A DNA stretch of 64,000 nucleotides from Megalonaias nervosa (taxonomy: Eukaryota; Mollusca; Bivalvia; Unionida; Unionidae), in contig JAECUM010009412.1 of the NCBI GenBank assembly GCA_016617855.1, positions 1 through 64,000 of the forward strand. The letters run 5' to 3'. Positions 1-11,300 of this stretch are shown here, piece by piece. The notes under the pieces were generated by a model. It was given only the letters and a program-made list of their open reading frames with translations, did not search any database and had not been told where the DNA came from. Within the stretch, counting starts at the first letter, position 1; each line of letters begins with the position of its first letter. Made by a program: the position numbers and the translations under genes.

Positions 1-1632
1 GTGTACGATTTTAACGGGTGCTTATTTCACGGATATCCCATCTGCTACCCTCAACGTGACACTAAAAACCAGTTTTTACAACGGACCATGGAAGACTTGT
101 AGGAGGCCACTTGTCAGCTCCGACTGAAGTTAGAACAGCAAGGATACCAAGTGGTAGAAATGTGGGAACACGAGTACGATCACCGTTTGAAAACCGATCC
201 CGAGTTTAAGCGCATCGTGGAAAGTTACAAGCTGGTGGACCCTCTGAACCCACGGGACAGTTTATACGGAGGACGGACGAATGCCACCTGTTTGCTGTAC
301 CAAGCCGACAAGGAGAAAGGAGAGGAAATCAAATACATGGACGTGTGTTCTCTATATCCGTACGTGTGCAAATATTGTCACTTTCCTGCAGGGCACCCGC
401 AATTGCTGACGGAACACATCGAATTGGACAACGTTCGACAATACGAAGGATTGATCAAGTGTAAAGTCTTGCCTCCCACGAACTTGTACCATCCCGTTTT
501 ACCGCATCATTGCCAAGGAAAACTGATGTTTCCCTTGTGCCGTACTTGTGCCGAAACGTGCAACCAAGACCAACCTTGTCGGCACAACCAGGAAGGACGC
601 GCCTTGACGGGAACGTGGGTCAGCGTGGAAATGTTTAAAGCTCTGGACCTGGGATACCAACTGTTAGAAGTGTACGAAATTTACTAATTTCCCAAGACAG
701 AAAAATACCACAACGGATACGAGACTCAGAAACTGAAACAAGACGTCAGCGGCTATCCTTCCTGGTGCCACACTCCCGAAGACCAAACAAAGTTCAAAGA
801 GAAATACTGGGAGCAGGAAGGCATCACTTTAGACCACGTGGAGAAAAATGAAGGAAGGCGATCGTTTGCCAAAGTGATGTTGAATTGTTTGTGGGGCAAA
901 ATGGCACAACGACTGTGTTTACCCAAGACGGAATATTTGACAGAACCTTCCCGCTACTTTCAGATGATTGACGACAAAACCAAATACATGAAACACGTGG
1001 ACGTCGTTCGTGAGGACTTGGTCTTAGTCAATTACGAAGAAGGACTGGACTTTGTAGAAGCCGACGAATTTGGAAATGTCATCATTGCGGCCTACGTGAC
1101 AGCCCATGCTCGCTTAAAACTTTACGAAGCTTTAGAACTGTTAGGAGATCGTGTGCTGTATTGTGACACAGACAGATACATCTACATCAATCGCCTGGGT
1201 CAACAGCACCCTAAAATCGAAGGAGACCGTTTAGGAGCCTGGACGGACGAGCATCCCGACGACAAGATTCTAAGTTTTGCAAGTGGCGGTCCCAAAAATT
1301 ACGGCTACGAATACCGGGACAATCAAGGAGAAGTGCAGACGGAGTGTAAAGTGAAAGGACTGACTCTCAATTATCGCACCAGTCGAGTGGTGAACTTTGG
1401 CATATTGAAAGAAGCCTTGCAGTCTGGACAGGATCGAAACTTTAAAGTGACCGCGAACGAACCGCACAAGATTGTACGTTTACCCACACACCAAATCGTC
1501 AGTCGACCCTTGGAAAAAGTTTATCAAATCGTGTACCAGAAACGAGTTCGGCTTCCCAACCACTTCACTTTACCGTACGGTCACACTGATATTGGCCAGC
1601 ATATAAAAAGGGACAACGTTCAAGACCGATAG
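1..1632 (+). pseudogene. Type-B DNA polymerase of a virus-like mobile element, 5'-truncated by the window edge, broken
   Basis: This would be a replicative DNA polymerase of the DNA_pol_B_2 kind (organellar, viral and transposon polymerases). One frame stays open from base 1 to 1632 except for TAG at 100-102 and TAA at 685-687. The first 50 codons resemble the endonuclease-like N-terminal region seen in this polymerase group (DFNGCLFHGYP, VVEMWEHEYD). Palm motif A is MDVCSLYPYV (about 340-370), motif B is KVMLNCLWGKMAQR (about 871-912), and motif C is YCDTDRYIYI (about 1159-1188), where the usual DTDS reads DTDR. A conserved tail follows (ASGGPKNYGYEY, CKVKGLTLNYR). It is a different lineage from the polymerase at 44440-47944. 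Base composition is less AT-rich than the flanks, which suggests transfer. Family assignment is strong; the parent element is not known. Confidence 0.85.
1602..1610 (+). promoter_or_regulatory. TATA box, copy 1
   Basis: TATAAAAAG lies inside the polymerase coding end, 63 bp before the ATG at 1665. Its spacing and flanks are conserved in the second copy, which supports a core promoter role. No transcript evidence is available. Confidence 0.5.
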
Positions 1633-1664
1633 TTCATTGTCACTACAAACGGCAATCGAGAAAG

Positions 1665-1811
1665 ATGAATACTTTCAAACAGCAAGTATCGAGCGTAAGA
1701 CTCAAGTCCAACGAGAAACTCGAGTGCGATGCTGTGCCTCACGATCACATCACCAATGCAGTACCACATCTTAGTTGTTTATTTACTAACGCCATGGCAA
1801 ACTACGTGTAA
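1665..1811 (+). CDS. Small ORF of 48 codons after promoter copy 1
   Basis: The ORF runs from ATG at 1665 to TAA at 1809-1811 and sits between the two promoter copies. It begins MNTFKQQVSSVRLKSN. No family is recognised. The start was chosen because it lies at the same distance from the TATA box as the start of the next gene. It may be a remnant of an older copy of the downstream gene produced by the duplication, or it may be meaningless. It contains no membrane segment or cysteine cluster. Confidence 0.3.
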   Translation: MNTFKQQVSSVRLKSNEKLECDAVPHDHITNAVPHLSCLFTNAMANYV

Positions 1812-1868
1812 CCAGTGCGACTTCCAGACCACAAGACTTCACCTTATGGACATGCTGATATCACCCAG

Positions 1869-1878
1869 TATAATAAAG
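1869..1878 (+). promoter_or_regulatory. TATA box, copy 2
   Basis: TATAATAAAG followed by GGAC lies 60 bp before the ATG at 1929. It is the counterpart of the box at 1602. The conserved 60-63 bp spacing to an ATG in both copies is the main evidence. Confidence 0.5.
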
Positions 1879-1928
1879 GGACCACTTCCAAGAACGACAC
1901 TTCATTGCGAGGACAAACACCGAGAAAA

Positions 1929-2449
1929 ATGAATCACTCTATGCAGATGAAAAAAGAGAAGAAACAAACATCACTGACCACTTTCACTACCATACCCTCA
2001 CAGCAAAGCGCGTCCAAGAAGGAAGAGGATTCAGTAGACCTAAAGGAGTATTTTAGCATCCAAATGATTCAGACAGCGACTTCGAGAAAATTCAGGACGA
2101 CAACTTACACCTACACGGTGAAATTTAAAGACTTTGCGCCTGACGTTGCAGCCGAGGAAGCAGCAGGTTTCATTACGGACTTATTTGACTCACTGTTAGA
2201 GGAGCTCAGACGTCAGTGTCTAGTCAGAAATCGAGGTCGTTTGGGCCTATCTATGTATCACGAAAGTTTGAACTCTCCTGTATGTCTCGGGTTTAGCACA
2301 CCTGCAGAATTAACTTTTCCAAACTATTAAGGGCTATTGCTTCGACGATGCAGACGATGAGAGAAACATTTGACATCACCGATGGAAAAGTGACCATTCA
2401 TATGGCAAACGTTGTACCTCCATGGGAAGAAGACAATAACCACCATTGA
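1929..2449 (+). pseudogene. Polymerase-associated conserved protein of the same virus-like element, frameshifted
   Basis: The reading frame starts at ATG 1929 and stops at 2330. A second frame then continues to a stop at 2447-2449 with a recognisable ending (FDITDGKVTIHMANVVPPW). Central residues (AAEEAAGFITDLFDSLLEEL, then LGLSMYHESLNSPV) resemble a protein I associate with this polymerase type in invertebrate genomes, in which an acidic helical block is followed by a motif of the form S-x-x-H-x-S-L-x-x-P. Its function is not known to me. The start is chosen over the in-frame ATG at 1815 because the earlier residues belong to the duplicated polymerase tail. The break near 2330-2350 makes it a pseudogene unless it is an assembly error. 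Confidence 0.5.
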
Positions 2450-3145
2450 TCTGCTTGTAGATAAGTGTACCTAGCACGATGGATATACCAACAGATCTAC
2501 AGATGAAAGGGAGTAGGTGATGGAAAACATCTACGTTGGGACACAAGTAGTAGCTGACCAGATTTAAAACAACGTGCGTGACTGATAAAAAGAAAAGCAC
2601 GAATTTTGTCCAGTTGGATCGTTTGTTTCTTGTTTTAGCTTTTCCTCAAAAATGGACATTAATTGTAGCATGAAAATGTCATTCTTTTATGAAATGTATG
2701 CACATTGTATATGTTTTTTGAAGGCATGAACTTTAATTTTTAAAAGTAGTTTCTAGAACCAAGATATAGATAACTTGTATATATTAAATGGACAGTGCTT
2801 AAACCAAAGCACAGGCCGTAGAGCCCATGTATACATTTGAATAAGTGTTTGTACCCATACAAAAGTCTTTTCTTTTGGAGTCTCTATTCTGTCTGTGAGT
2901 CTTTCTTTGGAACATCTCTGTCCCCTTTTCTGTGTGTTTGAATGTGTATTTGTTTGTTTCTATATGTCTATGTTTGTCTCGCTCAACCCTTTGTCCTCTA
3001 AATACATTTCACCCTATAAATAGTTTTGACCCATTAAACCCCATGACATTACCCATATTACCCATATTCAATTTCCATTGACCTCCAGTTGACATTCCCA
3101 TGTTAAATTCCCATTGTCCCCAAATTACAAACCACCTCTTCTACC

Positions 3146-3342
3146 ACAGAAGCCTACGTGAGGCTATAAATCTTGAGGCTACGGTACAAACGACCAAATT
3201 TAACATAGAAGTATACGTGAGGCTATAAATTTTGAGGCTATAATGCCGGGACCCTGTTTTAACATAGAGGTCTACGTGGGGCTATAAATTTTGGGGCTAC
3301 GGTACAACCCCCCAAAATTAACATTACGGTCGACGTTGGGCC
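3146..3342. repeat. 59-bp tandem repeat, 3.3 copies
   Basis: Units are 3146-3204, 3205-3263 and 3264-3322, with a partial unit at 3323-3342. Each full unit contains TACGTG(A/G)GGCTATAAAT followed by TTG(A/G)GGCTA. The unit length is exactly 59 bp in all three. Confidence 0.9.
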
Positions 3343-3812
3343 ATATTGCCCCCTGTTACTACTTACGTCTTTGAGTGATTGCAAGAGTTTGACCATAAAG
3401 TTAATAAAATAATAAGAAATTAATTGATGAGATATGATTTACAACTTCTCTTCCTTCCAAGATAAAATAATGACCTATCTCTTTGAAATATTTGTGCTAT
3501 GCCTTCTAATTTTTAAGTTACTTTTGTCACAAGTTCTAAATGTTGTTAATTCCAGAAGTACTCTAGTTGCTTCTTCACACTGTATGAGCCTGTTCCCCAG
3601 GTAAGAATTCTTCTATGTTCAATTTTTTTCCTTCAGGTATTAATCATACCCCAACAAAATACGATGTACACTTGATTTGCTTTCTTTGGTCCACACTTTA
3701 CGCCTGCCTAGTAGTTAATGGTATTATTTTACTCCTTTTTATGGAAATCCTCTTTCATTTGCCGGATATTTGACTTTCTGAATCCAAATTCTGAATCCTA
3801 ACTTAGTATGTG

Positions 3813-3815
<3 letters not shown>

Positions 3816-3883
<68 letters not shown>
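3816..3883. repeat. (CT)n microsatellite
   Basis: About 34 uninterrupted CT dinucleotides. Confidence 0.98.
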
Positions 3884-3887
<4 letters not shown>

Positions 3888-4956
3888 GTAACGCCAGCCA
3901 CAAAAATTGGTCATAATAAGGTTCACGAACTCGAGTTATTTTGCGGAAACCAGTTTTTGTGGAAACTGATTCCCTCTGACCTTGACATTTGATCTTTTAA
4001 TGCCCTGATTATACAGTGCCTATCCTGTCTCAAATGAAAGCCACTTGCAAAGTTGGGTAACAGAGATGATGAACAACTCGAATTGTTGGTGCGTAAATGA
4101 AATAAGGAACAGACGGACAATGGGACGGATAGATATAACAAGATACATTCCCTATTATGATGGATGTATGAAGCATTACATCAGAAACCTTATTTCAAGA
4201 CAGCATTTATCTTGAAACCGGCAAGTAGGTGAGGCTATCGTCTTCTTCGTGTTACAGAATGCCACTGACTATCCTATTTCCTTGCTTGTTTTGATTTCAG
4301 CAAACCAGAAAGATCTCGACTTATATCTAGTCATGTACCATATGTATAAAAGTTCAGAAACTCGAATGCTCGGCACTGTTCATTATAGAAGCGATGAACA
4401 GCTCAGTGATGATGTGGATATTTCTGGTGGTATGTTTTTACTTTTGTAGGACAGGTAAGAACAACATGCATGTTGCTACAATTCAAAACTATCTAAACAG
4501 TCATGTCATATATCAATTCTGTTGAATTATTGCGTATTTAAAATATTTTTTCTGCTCATGGCAGTTGCTGGAAATATCGCATTAGCTCACTTAAATTATT
4601 GAACACCAATTCGTTATGACCTATGAACTGGTGCCAGATTTTCATTTATCCTTCTGTAAGACAGTTTTCTTGATGGATTGGTGAGGCTTCGCATTTTCAT
4701 CATAACTAGATCGGCACACGATCGAAGCTGGTGAAACTTAAAATGATCTATCAAAACGGAAAAATTATAAATAGACTATTTTGCCATTATTATTTAACCT
4801 GTTGCACGTTCCTTAGCTCGTCTGTTACAGAGAAACTCATGGATGTGTCCGAGCAGTCCTGAACTAGTTTCTAATATAATAATATGCAAAATAGCAACAT
4901 TTTAAGACTACATGCTGTCTAAGTTTAATCTTGTATTTTAACTTTGTCATCGTTAG

Positions 4957-5300
4957 GCGTGGATGGCGCGTCTGGTATATCTTTTGCCAGATCATACGGT
5001 GACCACATGGTTCTACAAGGAGCCCCAAATAAAGCTGTGCTGTGGGGTTTTGCCCACAAGATTGGGGACAACGTCCACGTGAGACTTAACAACACTGAGG
5101 TCTCCACAACAACGGTCATTGCAGACCCACATGGCGGCTCGTCGGGAATATGGAAGGTCAAACTTCCGGTTCAAAGAAATAAGGGACCTTTCGTTATTCA
5201 CGTATCTTCAAGCGAAGGATCGATAACGCTTACTGACGTCCTTTTTGGCGACGTATGGTTCTGTTCTGGCCAGAGCAACATGGAATTCACAATGAACCAA
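4957..5300 (+). CDS. SIAE: SIAE exon 1 (as recognised): N-terminal domain and catalytic serine
   Basis: The acceptor is CGTTAG at 4951-4956 and the donor is CAA/GTAAGT. The exon encodes GDHMVLQ..., then FGDVWFCSGQSNMEF with the nucleophilic serine. It begins in phase 1, so an upstream exon must supply one base and the signal peptide. Confidence 0.92.
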
Positions 5301-8300
5301 GTAAGTCAAACCAAACAGAAATTCATAGACTAGGCTCTGAATTCCGTATGTTATCTAAGTGTTTTCCTTAAACACAAATTATACTGAACAACTGAATCTT
5401 TGCTAGAGATTTTATGATCTGAGATTGGAAATAAATCCCTTGCGCTATATATTGTATATTCAATATATTGTCTTCACCTCAAATGCATCCAGTTTGAGGA
5501 AATCCTATAATCTACTAAAAACTAAAATAGATTACATGCTTTTTATAATCTTTAGAGTTTATTAAAGATAGTGCTGAAGATGTCATTAAAAGTGAAGAAG
5601 GATGAATGAAGAGCAATCAGTGTTAAGATTGAGGATGATAAGAGAGAACCTAACACACATAATGAAACGTGAATGAACACAACTTTTATCTGCCGGTACA
5701 AATTGCAAATGTCCATTATTCTCGAGACCTTTTTCTGGAGTTTGTCAGTTCTGGACAGATTACTATTGGATGTTTTTCCTCATTTAGTACATCAGTAGTC
5801 TATCAGTGATATTATATATCCCGAAAAACAAAATTCAAGCGAGTTTCAATTCCAGATGAAGTGTTGATCAAGTGCAAATTACAGCTGAGGCGTTGATCAA
5901 TGTAGATACATAAACGTCTTTAATTATTATAATCTGACACATTGTAGATATTTTGAATTAGAAGGAAATCCATGTTAGCGGATAGTCCATGCCTTTTTCC
6001 TAGTTTTATATATTTCGTTTTATATGCATTAATATGTACTCTGGTTTGTTGACACCAATCCGATTCAGTTTTTGTTGGGTTGAGGTGAAGATTATTTTCA
6101 ATGAAATCAAATGATTTACTGGATATATGCAGTATAGAATTGTGAGTTTGAACAAAACTTGTACGAGTCGCTGGCTATAAGTTTTCTCAATGACGTCTGA
6201 AATGGCTGCATTTGTCCTAAACTTGATTTTAAGTTATGGAGGATTTGCAACTTGTTGATGTTTCCAAAATATGCTTGCTGACATGTTTCTCAGTAGGTTT
6301 TGAAACTACATATATTACAAATATATAACGATATTTAGATGGGCCATTGTTTCTATTTCCTCTCTGAATCGTGAATACTTTAACTTATTTCAGTGAAGAA
6401 AATTTAAATGTGATACTACAATTAATTACTTCTTAAATTGCTCAGAGGCTGACAAAGCCGACATTTTCGGAATTTTCGGGTGAATTCCATCTAAACACGT
6501 GAATTCGTTAATGTGTATTTTAGCAATAATGTCAATAGTGGATGTAATTAGGGATATATAAAACTAACATGATCTGGTACCCTTTCATTCATCAATGCAG
6601 TAAGCTTATAAGTAGACGCACCTAATTCGTTCCAAGTAGGCACCGAACCCGTGCGGCTAGAAACTGCGTCTTACGCCCAGCTCCCATGCACCAGAACCCA
6701 AATCCACTTGTTCGTTCAACCGCCCTTCACGAAGGAAGTACTGGAATTCACATTTTGAACATTGAATCCATAATTAATTTCAGCCTTCAAACGGACACAG
6801 TCTGTTACAACTTGTTTTTCTGGCAGATTTTTTTTCAAAAAAACATTAATGCTAAAATAATTTATGTTCACATTTGAATGAAATTTTGTATTTGTTAGAT
6901 TTTCAACCACACCGAGGAGCTGAATGAGTCTGCGAAATATGCAGATATTCGAATATTCCATGCAGCACACGATACATCTAACACATCGTTCACAGACTTA
7001 TCACAAGTTTACCAGTGGAATTTGCCAACCGCAAGTAAGATAAATTGTTGGGGTTTTTTTTGCTTGTTTCTCATTTCTTTACAATCTTGCTCACTTTATT
7101 TGACCCGACCTAGCTGATGCTGTAACGTACATAACAAAGATGCAAGATGCAATGTTTTGGTGAGTACTAATCCACTACTGTATAATAGAAGGACATATAC
7201 TAATTTATTTACTGACTATTTGTTCCGAGTATTTTCGTTACAAGTCAGAATCACATCCGACGACTATGGGCATTATTGTATATATCGAAGATGTGCCCAT
7301 CAAACTTGTATTGCAGCAAACAATTGTAAGACAAGACTACAAAAACTAAATCAAACAAAACTAATGTTAAATTCCACTATGATTAAATTACGATTTTAAT
7401 CAGTCTGACAATCCTTATTGGGTGATACAAGGCACATCTGATGAAGTATATTGACTAGAGATGTTAGTATTTCTTAAATGGCGAACATTACCAATGAACT
7501 ATATGAATTCAACGTCGCAGTATTTTCGTTATTGGAGAAATGAAAAAGGTGAAATGATGTTGAAATTACTTAAAGATTTGCCCTTACGGGCGTGAAATAT
7601 CTTCCAATATCAAATTAATTAGTTCAAATGCCGACTGACAATGTATTAATGGATTCGTAAGGTTAAGAATACATTTTCTAAATATTTCTTAGTTAATGGC
7701 GTGACAGAAACGCTTGAACGACTACAATAAGATGAAACCTAAACTTGTAAAGCTGACTGGGACTCATGCTTTTCAGAACTACGAAATTTCAAGATAAACG
7801 ATTTTTCTGTTTGCTATCATCATTTTTATAACAAACACAATACAACTTGTTCTAAAAATAGTAACAGTAAGAATGTGTTCTAAAAACAGCAACAGTGTGT
7901 CTGCTGTAGATAAATGCGTGCAATGACTGAACACAGGCATTGCAATGTGTTACGTGTAGGCTCGTACAAAGGTAACAAAAGAAAAGAGTGAAGCCAACAA
8001 TCTTTTAAAATGTTAACAAAATAATTTATTTTCCTAGAAAACAAGATAAAAATATAAAATAGGACTTACTGTTTGTGAATATAATCCAAAAATTAATCCT
8101 AGAATTGAAAAATATAAGTCCAATTACTAAACAGTTCTAATTGAATCCAGGTTCGAATCTCGATGAAGTTCCAATATGGAAGGCGATGACGTCAGATGAG
8201 GTCGTTGTACTGATGGCAACAGTTCCTCGTTGAATCACAATTTATAATGTTCCCGTTTAGAATTCCAGAATAAATTTCCACTACAGGTCAAAACAGAAAA

Positions 8301-11300
8301 ATGAATTTTCCGAAAATAGTCAAATTCCGTGAAAATTATCATTACGAAACAAAAATAAAATAAGAAAAGAATTTAAAACTAACACACAAGCAATTTAGTT
8401 ACATATTCGTAACAAATGCCATCCACGTTATAACAGGTTTGACCCCCAGTATCAGTCTGTCAATTCTAGTGTGTGTGCTGTCAAATATACTGAATTCATT
8501 ACTGAATAATGAACAAAAATTATAGACAAATCAACAAAATTATCTTAAAGAATGATTCCAAAATCAACCCGACTCATAATTTCCTGGATTTTCAAAATTA
8601 TAAGAAAACTGAATTTCATGGTGGGTCAAAGGACAGCAAATGACCTTTGAAAATTTGCATTTATCAGTCTTCCGAAAATGCATATAAGCATATATCTAAA
8701 CGTTGAGGATGATGACAATAGGGTAATTATTATGTCTATTTAATTTAATTGTTTGTTTGTTAGTTTTAATTTTTTATCTCACTACATGTTATTGTAATGC
8801 AACATTGTTTGCTGGACTTGACCTTGTCCAAACTTGAATTTATTTCTGCTTGACCTGATTGACTTTTTTATTTATTTTTTTATTTCATTTCTGTAAACAA
8901 CTAATAATAGCTTCATTATTCTCTATGTGTATGAGCTTATTGTCAGGATTATTATTCAGTTAAACAAGAATGCGTAAATATGTTGATCAGGGTCAAGGTT
9001 TTGGAGATTGTGAATTTTGTAAGATATTGTGTTGAAAATAAACAAGGTTAATTTGATCATTCTACAAGGTTATTTACATTAGATAATGGTTGTTTTTAGA
9101 AAAAGTCAATTGTGACCTGAGGTAAAACAGAGAACTTTATTATCTTGAAACTGTGAGGATTTTAACATCTAGCACTTTAAATTGTATGTTGTGACCAATT
9201 TGGGCTGAAATTTATTTTCTTCAAATTATTGAATTCAAGTAATTATTCTCTCTGGAAATACAAAAGTGCTCTGACAAAATTCTTGGATAAAGACATTCAC
9301 TGGAATTTATACTGAATTCAAACCTAGAATATTGTTTCTGTAATTCAACAAGAGACCGTTGACACATCAGTACGTCGTAGGCTATAACTGACACGTCATC
9401 GCCATCAATTTTGGATTTGTACGAGACTTGAGCTGAGTTTTATTCAGGACTTTTTATTACTAGGAGTTGTGTCTTTAATTCTTTGATTAGCTTTGAATTT
9501 AATTCGCAATAGCGTAAGTTCCTTTTACTCATTTTTCACTTTGTATTCTAGGGAAAGAAATTGTTTGTTAAAGTTTACAAAGCTTGTTGTCTTCACTCTT
9601 TTCTGTTACTTATTTTAAGAGCATACACTCGTAACAGGAAATTTTGCTAACATATTTCAGAGAACTTTGTTTTTTTTTAAATTTAAAATCTTCTTCTTTC
9701 TGAATTTTTAAAATCCCAAGCATTATTTCACATTTTAGAAATATTTATTGAAATCAGCAAGCTTTTTATAATGTCATCAAAAGTGAAGATCTTTTTTTCA
9801 AATCCTATCCAGGAGCAGTTACATTCCTTGAAAAAAAGATGAACTGCTTCAGCTTGCCGGAAAAGATGATCTTTCAGAGCAATAGCTTCTTTAACAAAGC
9901 AAGAAATAAAAAATATTTTGGTCCAATATTTGGTGGAAAAGAATGTTTTGGATAAAAGCGCTTTCGATTGGATCAGTTAGTCTGTATCAGACTCTAACAT
10001 AAAAGTACAGGAATTAAAATTAAAATACAAGATGGAATTAGAGTTAAGAAAGCTTGAACTTCAGAACGAGGAAAGAGAGAGGAGAATGCAATTGGAGAAA
10101 GAGGTGAAGCAAATGCAATTAGAAAATGAGGAAAGAGAGGAAAATGCCATTGGAGAAAGAGGAAAAGCAAATGCAATTAGATAAAGAGGAAAGAGAGAGA
10201 GAGGAACCTGCTATTGGAGAAAGAGGAGAGAGATACAAATGCAAATGGAGAAAGAGGAAAGAGAGAGAGAGAGAGAGAAACAAATGCAGTTACAGAAAGA
10301 AGAGAAACAAATCAAGTTGCAATTGAAGAATGAGGAGAGAAATAGAGACAGATGCAAATGCAAAAAGAAAAGGAAGAAAGAGAATTTTGATTTAGATTAA
10401 GAGAATTAGAGCTGGCAAGTGAAAAGCACATCCCCACTTTACATATAAATTCAAGTTTTTATGTTACTAAGAATATTAGGTTAGTGCCTATTTTAGAGAA
10501 AAAGAAGTAGACAAATATTTTTCTCATTTTTAAAAAATTGCTCTGAAAATTCAAAATGGCCAAGGGAGCATTGGACTCTATTATTACAGAGTGCAGATCT
10601 AGGCAAAGCCCGAGACATCTATGCTTCCCTATCAGTACAGCAAAGTGCTGACTATGAACTGGTTAAGGAATTCATCTTAAAGGGTTATGAGTTAGTCCCT
10701 GAGGCTTATTGGCAAACATTCAGGAACAATGAAAAGGCTGGACAAACTCATGTCGAATTTGCAAGAGAAAAAGAGCAGTTATTTGATAGATGGTGCGTAG
10801 CCAATAAAGTTAATCAAGATTACGACAATCTAAGACAAAACTCGTATTACTGAAAGAGTTCAAAAATTGCTTCCATAGTGACATTAAGACTTATCTTGAT
10901 GAGCATAAGGTCGAAACCATAGAAAATGCTGCTCGTACTGCTGACGACTATACCTTAGCTCATTAAGTTTTCTTTGTAAGCAAATATTCCAATCAGCAGT
11001 CCTGTAGTAAAAGAAATATTCCAGCCTAATACGAGCCCTTCTCAATTTCAATTTGGCAGAACTTTGAGGAATCAAGTTTCTGATAAAATTGATCAGATAT
11101 CCTTATCTGTTCCTACGTGTATCTATTGCAAGAAGAAAGGATACGTTATTTCTGATTGCTACAAATTGAAAACTAGTAACAGACTCAAGACAGACCTATT
11201 CCAAATGCTCTTATTTCTAAGAGGTCAATGTCACGGTCATGTAATGAAAACAATCCATTTGTTGGGTCTAATAAACCCCATTCTGATTTTATTATGGAGA

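Larger units (their letters stand above)
1543..1928 (+). repeat. Tandem duplication of the polymerase 3' end with its promoter
   Basis: Bases 1543-1664 and 1812-1928 are diverged copies of one segment, offset by about 269 bp. Both contain a CG(G/A)CTTCC block, a CACT/CATG-CTGATAT block, a TATA-like box followed by AAAGGGAC, then TTCATTG, and both end just before an ATG. The first copy encodes the last ~30 residues of the polymerase. The second copy no longer belongs to the polymerase ORF but still shows the matching frame (RLPDHKTSPYGHADI against RLPNHFTLPYGHTDI). Confidence 0.75.
2450..4956. other. Non-genic stretch upstream of SIAE exon 1 as recognised
   Basis: No coding similarity is seen. 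The stretch is AT-rich and contains the 59-bp tandem repeat and the CT microsatellite listed separately. The missing first (signal peptide) exon of SIAE and its promoter should lie here or farther upstream, but I could not identify a start exon that ends in phase 1. Confidence 0.5.

Noticed and set aside
3810..3992. Coding ORF across the CT microsatellite
   Set aside because: Leu-Ser repeats come from the dinucleotide run; no other coding signal.
6605..6686. SINE on the minus strand
   Set aside because: Only a box-B-like word is visible; no box A or tail.
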